Positions 29,146 to 35,558 of a stretch of 35,558 bases of DNA are shown piece by piece (the stretch's first letter is position 1; every line of letters begins with the position of its first letter). Both the position numbers and the translations under genes were made by a program. This stretch comes from an uncultured Eubacteriales bacterium (GTDB lineage Bacteria > Bacillota > Clostridia > Christensenellales > Aristaeellaceae). Location of the stretch: positions 1 through 35,558 of the forward strand of contig USDD01000016.1 of NCBI GenBank assembly GCA_900553265.1. Direction: 5' to 3'. Below the pieces are notes generated by a model, which saw nothing but the letters and a program-made list of their open reading frames with translations, was not told the origin of the DNA and made no database searches.

Positions 29146-30422
29146 GAAAGAACTTCTTTCCCGCCCATGTAGGGACGGAGGGGCTCGGGGATGCGGATGG
29201 TGCCGTCGGCCTGGAGATTGTTCTCGAGGAAGGCGATGAGCATGCGCGGCGGGGCGACGACGGTGTTGTTCAGGGTGTGGGCCAGATACTTCTTGCCGTC
29301 CGCGCCCTTGATGCGGATGGCGAGACGGCGGGCCTGTGCGTCGCCGAGGTTGGAGCAGGAGCCGACCTCGAAGTACTTCTGCTGGCGGGGCGACCATGCC
29401 TCCACGTCGCAGGACTTGACCTTCAGATCGGCCAGATCGCCGGAGCAGCATTCGAGGGTGCGCACCGGGATGTCCAGAGAGCGGAAGAAATCGACGGTGT
29501 TCTGCCAGAGGCGGTTGTACCACATCATGGAATCCTCGGGCTTGCAGACGACGATCATCTCCTGCTTCTCGAACTGATGGATGCGGTATACGCCGCGCTC
29601 CTCGATGCCGTGCGCGCCGACCTCCTTGCGGAAGCAGGGGGAATAGCTGGTGAGCGTCTGGGGCAGCTCGGATTCGTCGAGAATGGTGTCGATGAACTTG
29701 CCGATCATGGAGTGCTCGGAGGTGCCGATGAGGTAGAGATCCTCGCCTTCGATCTTGTACATCATGTTCTCCATTTCGGTAAAGGACATGACGCCGTTGA
29801 CCACGTTGGAGCGAATCATGAAGGGCGGAATGTAGTAGGTGAAGCCGCGGTCGATCATGAAGTCGCGGGCGTAGCTGAGGATGGACGAATGCAGGCGCGC
29901 GACGTCGCCCTTGAGATAGTAGAAGCCGTTGCCGGAGGTGCGGCGCGCCGCGTCGAGGTCAATGCCGTTCAGGCGCTCCATGATGTCCACGTGATAGGGA
30001 ATCTCGAAATCCGGCACCACGGGCTCGCCGAAGCGCTCGTTTTCGACGTTCTGGCTGTCGTCTTTGCCGATGGGCACGGAGGGATCGATGATCTGGGGAA
30101 TGACGAGCATGCGCTCGCGAATCTGCGCGGCGTACTCCTCTTCCTTCTTCTCCAGCTCGGCCAGCTCGTCCTGCATGTCCTTGACCTGCTGCTTGGCGGC
30201 CTCGGCCTCCTCGCGCCGGCCCTTGCCCATCAGCGCGCCGATCTGCTTGCTGATGGCGTTGCGCTGGGAGCGCAGATAGTCCGCGCGCTGAATGGCCTCG
30301 CGGTTTTTGCGGTCCAGCTCGATGACCTCGTCCACCAGCGGCAGCTTCGCGTCCTGAAACTTCTTGCGGATGTTCTCGCGAACGAGATCGGGATTGGTGC
30401 GCAGAAGATTGATGTCCAGCAT
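29133..30422 (-). CDS. serS: Seryl-tRNA synthetase
   Basis: A 429-residue class II aminoacyl-tRNA synthetase that charges tRNA-Ser. An N-terminal coiled-coil arm (about 28-105) is followed by the catalytic core: TSEHS (234-238), motif 2 FRKEVGAHGIEERGVYRIHQF (264-284), and a motif 3 region, TLNNTVVAPPRMLIAFLENN (383-402). Motif 3 differs from the common 'NGSGLAVGRTLVAILEN' form, which suggests a divergent SerRS lineage seen in some clostridia. The start has GGGAGG upstream and matches the canonical MLDINLLR opening. Expression is controlled by the T-box leader at 30472-30703. The repeat-derived hairpin at 29084-29114 is the only terminator-like structure downstream. Confidence 0.95.
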   Translation of the reverse strand: MLDINLLRTNPDLVRENIRKKFQDAKLPLVDEVIELDRKNREAIQRADYLRSQRNAISKQIGALMGKGRREEAEAAKQQVKDMQDELAELEKKEEEYAAQIRERMLVIPQIIDPSVPIGKDDSQNVENERFGEPVVPDFEIPYHVDIMERLNGIDLDAARRTSGNGFYYLKGDVARLHSSILSYARDFMIDRGFTYYIPPFMIRSNVVNGVMSFTEMENMMYKIEGEDLYLIGTSEHSMIGKFIDTILDESELPQTLTSYSPCFRKEVGAHGIEERGVYRIHQFEKQEMIVVCKPEDSMMWYNRLWQNTVDFFRSLDIPVRTLECCSGDLADLKVKSCDVEAWSPRQQKYFEVGSCSNLGDAQARRLAIRIKGADGKKYLAHTLNNTVVAPPRMLIAFLENNLQADGTIRIPEPLRPYMGGKEVLSPNC

Positions 30423-30471
30423 GGTTTGTGTTCCTCCCATAAAGAATTTGTCTGAAGGCGGATGCGAAAAA

Positions 30472-30703
30472 GAAAAAGCCCCTCATCCCGTTCTGGGACG
30501 GAGGACTTCCGCGTTGCCACCCAGCTTGCCGGAAAAACCGGCCGCTCGAAGTACGCTAAGGGGTACGAACCCTTCGGCTCCTCGCCGAAATGCTCGGAAA
30601 GCGGAACGACCGCCGCCACCGCCGGATTTCCACCCTCTCCGGCTCTCTGAAGGCGCCTGCGCGATCATATTTTTCCTTCACAATTACGCATCCTATGGAC
30701 TTA
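30472..30703 (-). promoter_or_regulatory. T-box riboswitch of serS
   Basis: The minus-strand leader of about 230 nt shows the T-box order: AGAGAGCC at the start of stem I (30641-30648), further stems, the T-box core GGGTGGCAACGC (30511-30522, near the consensus GGGUGGNACCGCG), and a terminator CCTCCGTCCC/GGGATGAGG followed by TTTTTC (30472-30504). Uncharged tRNA-Ser would stabilise the antiterminator and allow serS transcription. I could not place the specifier codon with confidence. Confidence 0.88.
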
Positions 30704-30709
30704 ACACAC

Positions 30710-30738
30710 ATTATACGGCAAAGCCGCGCGGATTGCAA
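30710..30738 (-). promoter_or_regulatory. Promoter of the serS T-box transcript
   Basis: On the minus strand, TTGCAA (30733-30738) and TATAAT (30710-30715) with a 17-base spacer, just before the T-box leader. Confidence 0.8.
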
Positions 30739-30760
30739 GTTAAGATCGGGGAACGAATAT

Positions 30761-30789
30761 TTGACAACGCTCCGCGCGGCTGATATAAT
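30761..30789 (+). promoter_or_regulatory. Promoter of the glycosyltransferase gene
   Basis: A perfect TTGACA (30761-30766) and perfect TATAAT (30784-30789) with a 17-base spacer. It is back to back with the serS promoter (22 bases between the -35 boxes). The ATG embedded in the -10 cannot be the start codon. Confidence 0.9.
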
Positions 30790-30823
30790 GAAGGGGATTT
30801 CATACAGAAGGGCGGCGGCCGCC

Positions 30824-31825
30824 ATGGGTGTGCGGGTCAGCGTGATCACTCCGGTCTACAATATGGAGGAAACCATCGAGGCGAGCGCGCGCTCGGTGCT
30901 GGGGCAGACCTTTGCGGATCTGGAACTGATCTGCGTGGACGACGGCTCCACCGACCGCACGGGCGCGATTCTCGATCGCCTGGCGCAGGAGGATCCGCGG
31001 CTGAAGGTGATCCATCAGCAGAACCGCGGCGTTTCGGCGGCGCGCAACGCGGGTCTTGGCGCGGCGGCGGGCGAGACCGTCGCGTGGCTGGACGGCGACG
31101 ACCAGATGGGCCCGCAGGCGCTGGAAAAGCTCAACGCGGCTCTGCTGGAGACCGGCGCGTCCATGGCCATCTGCAATTACGAAAACGTGGAGCGCAGCGG
31201 CGCGCGGGAAAAGCGCTACGTCCAGCGCCCCAACGAGGTCATCTCCGGCGAGGAGGCGCTGACGCGGCTGCTGCGCCGGGAGATCACCCAGGCCATCTGG
31301 GCCAGCCTCGCGCCCCGGGCGTTCTATCGGGAAATCACCTTTCCCGAGGGCATGGTGTTCGAGGACGTGCGCTCGTCCTATAAGCTCTACGAGCAGGCGA
31401 AGACGGTGGCGCTGGTGAACGATTCGTTGCTGTTCAGCCGGCTGGTGCGCGCGGAGAGCATCTCCCACGCGGCGACCATCGAAAAGCGCGCCGCGTCCTG
31501 CGAGGCCTATCTCATCCGCCAGCGCGATCTGACCAGTCGCCGGCCGGAGACGGAAGCGGTGTTCGTGCGCAGCAATTACGCGTCGCTGCTGCTGCGGCTG
31601 CGCGCGGCGGTGCTGCGCGACAGCCGGGCGAGCTTCGCGGCCAACCGGGCCGTCATCCGCGACGTGTGCGGCTATTTCCGCGCCCGGACGAAGCTGGCGC
31701 TGGGCGAGAACGCCGGAATGGGCAAAAGGCTGGAATACCGCCTGCTGACTCAGGGCACGCGCGCGGGCTTCTTCCTCTCGCGCGTGGTGAGCGCGGGCAG
31801 AAGGGGCGGAACATGGCTGAGATAA
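30824..31825 (+). CDS. GT2-family glycosyltransferase
   Basis: A 333-residue GT-A glycosyltransferase, predicted to transfer a sugar from a nucleotide-sugar donor to a cell-surface glycan. The N-terminal domain has VSVITPVYNMEETI (5-18), VDDGSTDRTG (38-47), NRGVSAARNAG (67-77) and WLDGDDQ (88-94), in which DGDD provides the metal-binding DxD. The C-terminal half is Arg-rich and lacks membrane helices. The ATG at 30824 is preferred (AAGGGCGGC upstream), because the earlier ATG overlaps the promoter -10. It has its own promoter and terminator. The acceptor is unknown. Confidence 0.88.
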   Translation: MGVRVSVITPVYNMEETIEASARSVLGQTFADLELICVDDGSTDRTGAILDRLAQEDPRLKVIHQQNRGVSAARNAGLGAAAGETVAWLDGDDQMGPQALEKLNAALLETGASMAICNYENVERSGAREKRYVQRPNEVISGEEALTRLLRREITQAIWASLAPRAFYREITFPEGMVFEDVRSSYKLYEQAKTVALVNDSLLFSRLVRAESISHAATIEKRAASCEAYLIRQRDLTSRRPETEAVFVRSNYASLLLRLRAAVLRDSRASFAANRAVIRDVCGYFRARTKLALGENAGMGKRLEYRLLTQGTRAGFFLSRVVSAGRRGGTWLR

Positions 31826-31830
31826 GACAG

Positions 31831-31866
31831 AAATTTCCTTCGACGCGATTCGGAGGAAATTTTTTT
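31831..31866 (+). terminator. Terminator of the glycosyltransferase gene
   Basis: AAATTTCCTTCG pairs with CGGAGGAAATTT (12 bp, one G-U) over an eight-base loop and continues into a run of seven T residues. Confidence 0.88.
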
Positions 31867-31923
31867 GCCCGCGCGCGTTTTTTTGCCGCCGGAGCGGGTC
31901 TAAGAAGAGAAAGGGGTGAGAAG

Positions 31924-32442
31924 ATGAACTCTGCGGTACCCAACGGAGGGATTCTCTCGGAGGTCGATCTGGAACAGCTGATCGACCGCTATGGCGACGG
32001 CCTGCTGCGCGTGTGCCTGATGTATCTGAAGGACTACGCGTCGGCAGAGGACGCCGTTCAGGAAACCTTTCTGCGCGCCTATCGGAAATTCGACACCTTC
32101 GAGGGCCGCTGCTCGGTGAAGACGTGGCTGACGACCATCGCCATCAATGTCTGCCGGAACATGCTGCGCGCGCCCTGGAGCCGCCGCACGGTGGGTGAGG
32201 AGGCGCTGCTGAGCCTGAAGGCGGCGGATCCCGAGATGCCCGACCCGACGGTGGCCCGGGCGGTGATGAAGCTGCCGCGGGATCAGCGCACGGCGGTGGT
32301 GCTGTACTACGTTCAGGGACTGAAAATCCGCGAAATCGCGCAGGTGATGGGCGTTCCCGTCCCCACCGTTTCCTCTCGACTGAGCCGGGCGAAGCAGAAG
32401 CTGCACGCCGAGCTGAAGGAGTGGTATTTCGATGAAAAATAG
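31924..32442 (+). CDS. ECF-type RNA polymerase sigma factor
   Basis: A 172-residue extracytoplasmic-function sigma factor. Region 2 (about 19-83) has LEQLIDRYGDGLLRVCLMYL and ASAEDAVQETFLRAYRKFDTF. Region 4 (about 114-163) has LPRDQRTAVVLYYVQGLKIREIAQVMGVPVPTVSSRLSRAKQKL with the helix-turn-helix. The start has AAAGGGGTGAG upstream, and in-frame starts further 5' would run through the previous terminator. Its end overlaps the next gene by 11 bases, the usual sigma/anti-sigma arrangement. No clear ECF-type promoter was found upstream, so the target promoter cannot be named. Confidence 0.92.
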   Translation: MNSAVPNGGILSEVDLEQLIDRYGDGLLRVCLMYLKDYASAEDAVQETFLRAYRKFDTFEGRCSVKTWLTTIAINVCRNMLRAPWSRRTVGEEALLSLKAADPEMPDPTVARAVMKLPRDQRTAVVLYYVQGLKIREIAQVMGVPVPTVSSRLSRAKQKLHAELKEWYFDEK

Positions 32443-34399
32443 ATGGCAAGACGAGCTGCGCCGGGAGCTGAAGCCCGTTCGCGTGGACGACAGCCTGAAA
32501 ATGCGCATTCTGGCCGAGGCCGAGCGCGCCCGATTTCGCCGTCGGCGGCAGCGGATGGCGATGGCGGCGGTGGCGGCGGTACTGGTGGCGGCGCTGGGGC
32601 TGACGGCGGCGCTGGCAAACCTGCGGCCCGCCGTGCCCGACCGGCGCGCCCTCTCCGGCGGCAGCGGCGGCTGGGTGTGGGTCTGCGAGGACGATTCCTA
32701 CTATCACGCCCGAAAGAGCTGCGGCGGCATGCGCGGCGCTCAGCGCGAGGAGCTGAGCCGAGCCCGGGCCGAGGGCCGCACGGCATGTCCGGCGTGCATC
32801 ACCGCCCCGGCGACGCAGCAGCCGGAGGAGAGCTCCTCCTACGAATCTGAGCCGCCCGAGGCCAGCGAAGCGCCGGCGATCCGGATCGAGGAGCAGAACG
32901 CGCAATACACGCCCGTTCCCGACGGCGCGGAGGCGCCTGCGGACTGGAATGCCACGGCGGAGCCCACGCCGATGCCGACCCTTGAGCCGGAAAAGCGGGT
33001 GAACGAAAGCGCGCAATACACGCCCGTTCCCGACGGCGCGGAGGTGCCTGCGGACTGGAATGCTACGGCGGAACCCACGCCAATGCCGACCCTTGAGCCG
33101 GAGAAGCGGGTGAACGAAAGCGCGCTCACCACGCCCGCTCCCGACGGCGCAGAGGTGCCTGCGGATTGGAATGCTACGGCGGAACCCACGCCGATGCCGA
33201 CCCTTGAGCCGGAAAAGCAGGTGAACGGAAGCGCGCTCACCACGCCCGTTCCCGATGGCGCGGAAGCGCCCGGGGACTGGACGGCCACGGAGACCCTCGC
33301 GCCGGCGGCAGCTGTCGGCGCGGCAGCCATCGACGATGCGGCTTCCATCGTCGGCGCGATGGACATGAGCGAGAGCGGGCTGGGCGTATGGATGACCCCG
33401 AACGGTCTGTATTATCATCTGGATCCCGAATGCTCGGGCATGAAAAACGCCGAGCTGATCGCGCTGGAGATTGCCGAGGCGGAGGGCCGGCCGGCGTGCC
33501 CCGTGTGCGTTCAGGGCGAACTGGTTCGGCTGGACATTCAGGCCGAGCGCGCAGGAGACGTGCTGTGCGTCCGCGTCACCGCGTCCGACCGGCTGAGCGT
33601 TCATGAAAATTCGAAGATCGCTGTGCAGGACAAGGTTTCGCTGGAGGACTGCGTGCCGCTGGCGATGGACGCGTACACGGCGGAGACGCTGACCCAGGGG
33701 ATGATGGACGGCTATGTCGAAGCCGTCGAGACCACGGTGTTCACCGTCCAGCCCGCCGACGATTCGGTCGCCGCGGTGTTCATGCGGTACGACGGCGATT
33801 ATCGCACGCAGACGCTGCTGATCGACGGCGCGTCCGATTCCGACCGGGTGGCGCTGAGCCTCACCGCCGACCGCTATCTCTGGATGCTGAAGGGCGGACA
33901 ACTTGTGCGCGCCCACGATTCGCTGCCGCTGGAAATCGTCCAGCAGGCGAGCTATCCCGGCGACGCGGAGTATCTGATTCAGCTGAATTCGTCCGGCGAG
34001 AGCATCGCGCAGTGTCATGTCGACGCGAACGAGGGCGGCGCGCAGGCGCTGAACGGCCTGACGGAGCTGTGGTTCTTCGGCGAGCGCTATGCGCGCGTCG
34101 ACGGCGCGGATTCGAAGCTGACTGACGCGCCCGTCGCCGAGGCGCTGGGCGTGGACGAGACGTGGCTCGTGGCCGCCGACGAGAGCGATGAATCGGGCGC
34201 GCAGTTCCTGCGCATCGACGAGACGCTGACCGAGGAAGTCATGGTGTACATGACCAAAAACGGAAGCTATTACCACTTGGACGAGTATTGCAGCGGCATG
34301 CAGAACGCCTTCGCCATCCCGCTGTGCGACGCGCAGTGCTCCGGCAAGGAGCCCTGCCCCGTCTGCGTCGGCGAGAGCTACGGGAGCGGCGCACCGTAA
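32432..34399 (+). CDS. Putative membrane anti-sigma factor with Cys/His modules and 37-residue repeats
   Basis: A 655-residue protein overlapping the sigma factor gene. A short basic cytoplasmic part (1-41) and one membrane helix (42-63) suggest a single-pass protein with a large outer domain. Three copies of a module with the pattern YYH-x4/5-C-x-GM...C-P-x-C occur: about 81-122 (SYYHARKSCGGM...CPAC), 319-359 (LYYHLDPECSGM...CPVC) and 605-648 (SYYHLDEYCSGM...CPVC). Their Cys and His positions look like metal-binding sites. Between modules 1 and 2 lie four 37-residue Pro/Thr/Glu-rich repeats (about 157-290). No classical ZAS zinc motif is seen, so the anti-sigma role rests on context and topology. 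GGAGT lies 12 bases before the ATG. Confidence 0.75.
   Translation: MKNRWQDELRRELKPVRVDDSLKMRILAEAERARFRRRRQRMAMAAVAAVLVAALGLTAALANLRPAVPDRRALSGGSGGWVWVCEDDSYYHARKSCGGMRGAQREELSRARAEGRTACPACITAPATQQPEESSSYESEPPEASEAPAIRIEEQNAQYTPVPDGAEAPADWNATAEPTPMPTLEPEKRVNESAQYTPVPDGAEVPADWNATAEPTPMPTLEPEKRVNESALTTPAPDGAEVPADWNATAEPTPMPTLEPEKQVNGSALTTPVPDGAEAPGDWTATETLAPAAAVGAAAIDDAASIVGAMDMSESGLGVWMTPNGLYYHLDPECSGMKNAELIALEIAEAEGRPACPVCVQGELVRLDIQAERAGDVLCVRVTASDRLSVHENSKIAVQDKVSLEDCVPLAMDAYTAETLTQGMMDGYVEAVETTVFTVQPADDSVAAVFMRYDGDYRTQTLLIDGASDSDRVALSLTADRYLWMLKGGQLVRAHDSLPLEIVQQASYPGDAEYLIQLNSSGESIAQCHVDANEGGAQALNGLTELWFFGERYARVDGADSKLTDAPVAEALGVDETWLVAADESDESGAQFLRIDETLTEEVMVYMTKNGSYYHLDEYCSGMQNAFAIPLCDAQCSGKEPCPVCVGESYGSGAP
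32899..33300 (+). repeat. 111-bp in-frame tandem repeats in the putative anti-sigma gene
   Basis: Unit starts are spaced exactly 111 bases apart (near 32900, 33011, 33122 and 33233). Copies 1-3 are nearly identical, and copy 4 is shortened and diverged. Each encodes a 37-residue unit with TPVPDGAEVPADWNATAEPT as its core. The repeats probably form an extended stalk across the cell wall. Confidence 0.92.
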
Positions 34400-34512
34400 G
34401 CGTCCGTCGAAATCGCCGCCGTGAACAACTGATTCTTTACGACCTTTTTCCCCTGGATTGCTGGCAGCCTCCGCGCATTTTCGGGATAATGAATGCGCGG
34501 AGGTGGCTCTTC

Positions 34513-35364
34513 ATGGCGAATCAGGAATACGTTCTCGCGGCGCTGGACATGGACGGAACGCTGCTGAACTCGCGGCGCGAGATTTCCGACTACACGCGCC
34601 GGGCGCTCAGCCGCGCGGGCGCGGCGGGCTATCAGATCGCGCTGGCCACGGGCCGCTGCGTCAGCGAGCTGGTGAAGCCGCTTCAGGGGCTGGACGCGGT
34701 GCGCTATCTCATCAGCGAAAACGGCGCACGCATTTACGATTATTGGGATAAGCGCACGCTGCAATGCACGGAGATCGCGCCCGAGGAGGTGCGGTTCATT
34801 CTGGAGCAGACGCGCCGGATGGACGTGATTTTGCAGGTGTTCACGTCCGGTCAGTCAGTCATCGGCGGCGAAAAGGACAAAATCGACTACGAGCGCCATC
34901 GCGTGGCGTTTTTCCGCAGCGTATTCGAGGAGGGCTCGATCTTCGAGCCGGATATTGCCGACCGGCTGCTGCGCGGCGAGGAGACGGCGGGCAAGATCAA
35001 CCTCTATTTCGCCGACGCCGACCAGCGCGCCGAAATGCTGGGGCTGCTGGAGGGGCATGCGCTGGCCGTGGCCGAGTCCATCGGCCTGAGCCTGGAGCTT
35101 TCGCCGGCAGGCGTGGACAAGGGCCGAGGTCTGCGGGCGCTCTGCCGCGCGCTGAACGTCGATATTGCCCGGACGCTGGCCGTGGCCGACGGCGGAAACG
35201 ATCTGGAGCTGATGCGCGCCGCCGGTCTTGCCGTGGCCATGGGCAACGCCATTCCCGCCGTGCGCGCGCTGGCCGGCGACGTGACCGACGACTGCGACCA
35301 CGACGGCGCGGCGCACGCCATCGAAAAATACATGCCGCGCGCACGGATTGCGGATGTGGGATGA
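34513..35364 (+). CDS. Cof-type HAD-IIB hydrolase
   Basis: A 283-residue HAD phosphatase of the Cof subfamily. Motif I is LDMDGTLLNS (11-20) with the nucleophile Asp12 and general acid Asp14. Motif II is in ALATGRC. The C2B cap lies between residues about 85 and 195. Motif III/IV is K-G at VDKGRGL and VADGGNDLELM, where the usual G-D is A-D but the metal-binding Asp pair is kept. Such enzymes dephosphorylate sugar phosphates, FMN or PLP, and the substrate is unknown here. GGAGG nine bases before the ATG at 34513 supports this start over the ATG at 34491. No strong promoter was seen in the 113-base gap. Confidence 0.9.
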   Translation: MANQEYVLAALDMDGTLLNSRREISDYTRRALSRAGAAGYQIALATGRCVSELVKPLQGLDAVRYLISENGARIYDYWDKRTLQCTEIAPEEVRFILEQTRRMDVILQVFTSGQSVIGGEKDKIDYERHRVAFFRSVFEEGSIFEPDIADRLLRGEETAGKINLYFADADQRAEMLGLLEGHALAVAESIGLSLELSPAGVDKGRGLRALCRALNVDIARTLAVADGGNDLELMRAAGLAVAMGNAIPAVRALAGDVTDDCDHDGAAHAIEKYMPRARIADVG

Positions 35365-35382
35365 AGTGCGCCGGATAATAGG

Positions 35383-35418
35383 AAGGCTCCGCTCTCGGAA
35401 AACGGGAGCGGAGCCTTT
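35383..35418 (+). terminator. Terminator of the HAD gene
   Basis: A 15-bp stem (AAGGCTCCGCTCTCG with its complement, one G-U) over a five-base loop is followed by a short T-tract. Confidence 0.75.
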
Positions 35419-35558
35419 CAGGCTGTCAAAAAACCCACGGAGAGCTCGAGAGGGCCGAAGCCCTCTCGAATTTAAATCGAGCCCGCCGCCGGGGCGATTT
35501 TTGCTGTGGCGGCACGAATTATTTGTGCCGGCCGCACGCGCTAATTGAGAATTTCGCA
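35419..35558. other. Hairpin-rich non-coding DNA at the right edge
   Basis: No gene is supported here. It holds TCGAGAGGG/CCCTCTCGA around CCGAAG (35446-35469) and GGCACGAA/TTTGTGCC (35511-35529). The dense short inverted repeats after a terminator look like a dispersed intergenic repeat, but the window ends before this can be judged. Confidence 0.4.

Noticed and set aside
28608..30455. 615-codon plus-strand frame through the repeat array and serS
   Set aside because: The first part is repeat DNA and the rest is antisense to serS. There is no plausible start.
30590..30823. N-terminal extension of the glycosyltransferase
   Set aside because: The promoter and likely transcription start lie inside it, so it cannot be translated from this mRNA.
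32432..32560. Classical zinc anti-sigma (ZAS) motif in the sigma partner
   Set aside because: The first 41 residues have no His-x3-Cys-x2-Cys, so the anti-sigma role rests on context only.

Overview
The window is GC-rich, tightly packed bacterial DNA with Shine-Dalgarno starts, overlapping ATGA gene junctions, a T-box leader before serS, a DacF-type carboxypeptidase and a DUF512-der-plsY gene order. Together these point to a high-GC clostridial member of the Bacillota, probably gut-associated. I cannot name the genus from sequence alone.

Left part (1-12 kb). The 3' end of a brnQ-like branched-chain amino acid carrier gene converges on a minus-strand operon: helD (RNA polymerase-recycling helicase), a BaiN-like flavoprotein carrying an unusual insertion, an 82-residue stand-alone FakA-like C-terminal domain, and a COG2509 FAD-dependent dehydrogenase. 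Next come dacF and a cytoplasmic GH29 fucosidase (both minus), then aspartate ammonia-lyase and a secreted parvulin-type foldase (both plus).

Central operon (12.2-20.6 kb), the most interesting part. One strong promoter and a ~230-nt structured leader precede eight plus-strand genes: a secreted DUF6305-like protein, a DctM-like permease, a 57-residue two-helix membrane protein, a membrane-anchored M14-type (AstE/ASPA-like) zinc hydrolase, a secreted C69 peptidase, and the poly-gamma-glutamate genes pgsB, pgsC and pgsW. The 57-residue gene is below common ORF length cut-offs. Strong hairpins without U-tracts lie at three cistron junctions. The layout suggests that poly-gamma-glutamate synthesis/export is coupled to extracellular hydrolysis and uptake of a product. 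No pgsA/capA is present.

Accessory stretch (20.6-24.3 kb). A compact type I toxin-antitoxin locus has a 26-residue hydrophobic peptide and a convergent antisense RNA with its own consensus promoter. Also here are two unrelated small secreted proteins, a DUF512 radical-SAM-like protein, and a small XRE repressor with two palindromic operators. This separates DUF512 from der, genes that are often neighbours.

Right part (24.3-35.6 kb). der, plsY and a xylulokinase-like gene (plus) are followed by minus-strand genes: a LURP-one-like protein, a 5'-truncated ACT-domain gene, a 75-bp tandem repeat array split by a nested palindromic element, and serS with its T-box leader. A divergent glycosyltransferase follows, then an ECF sigma factor overlapping a large membrane protein with 37-residue tandem repeats and three Cys/His modules (putative anti-sigma sensor), a Cof-type HAD phosphatase, and terminal hairpin-rich non-coding DNA. 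I saw no rRNA, tRNA, CRISPR array, transposase or prophage gene.
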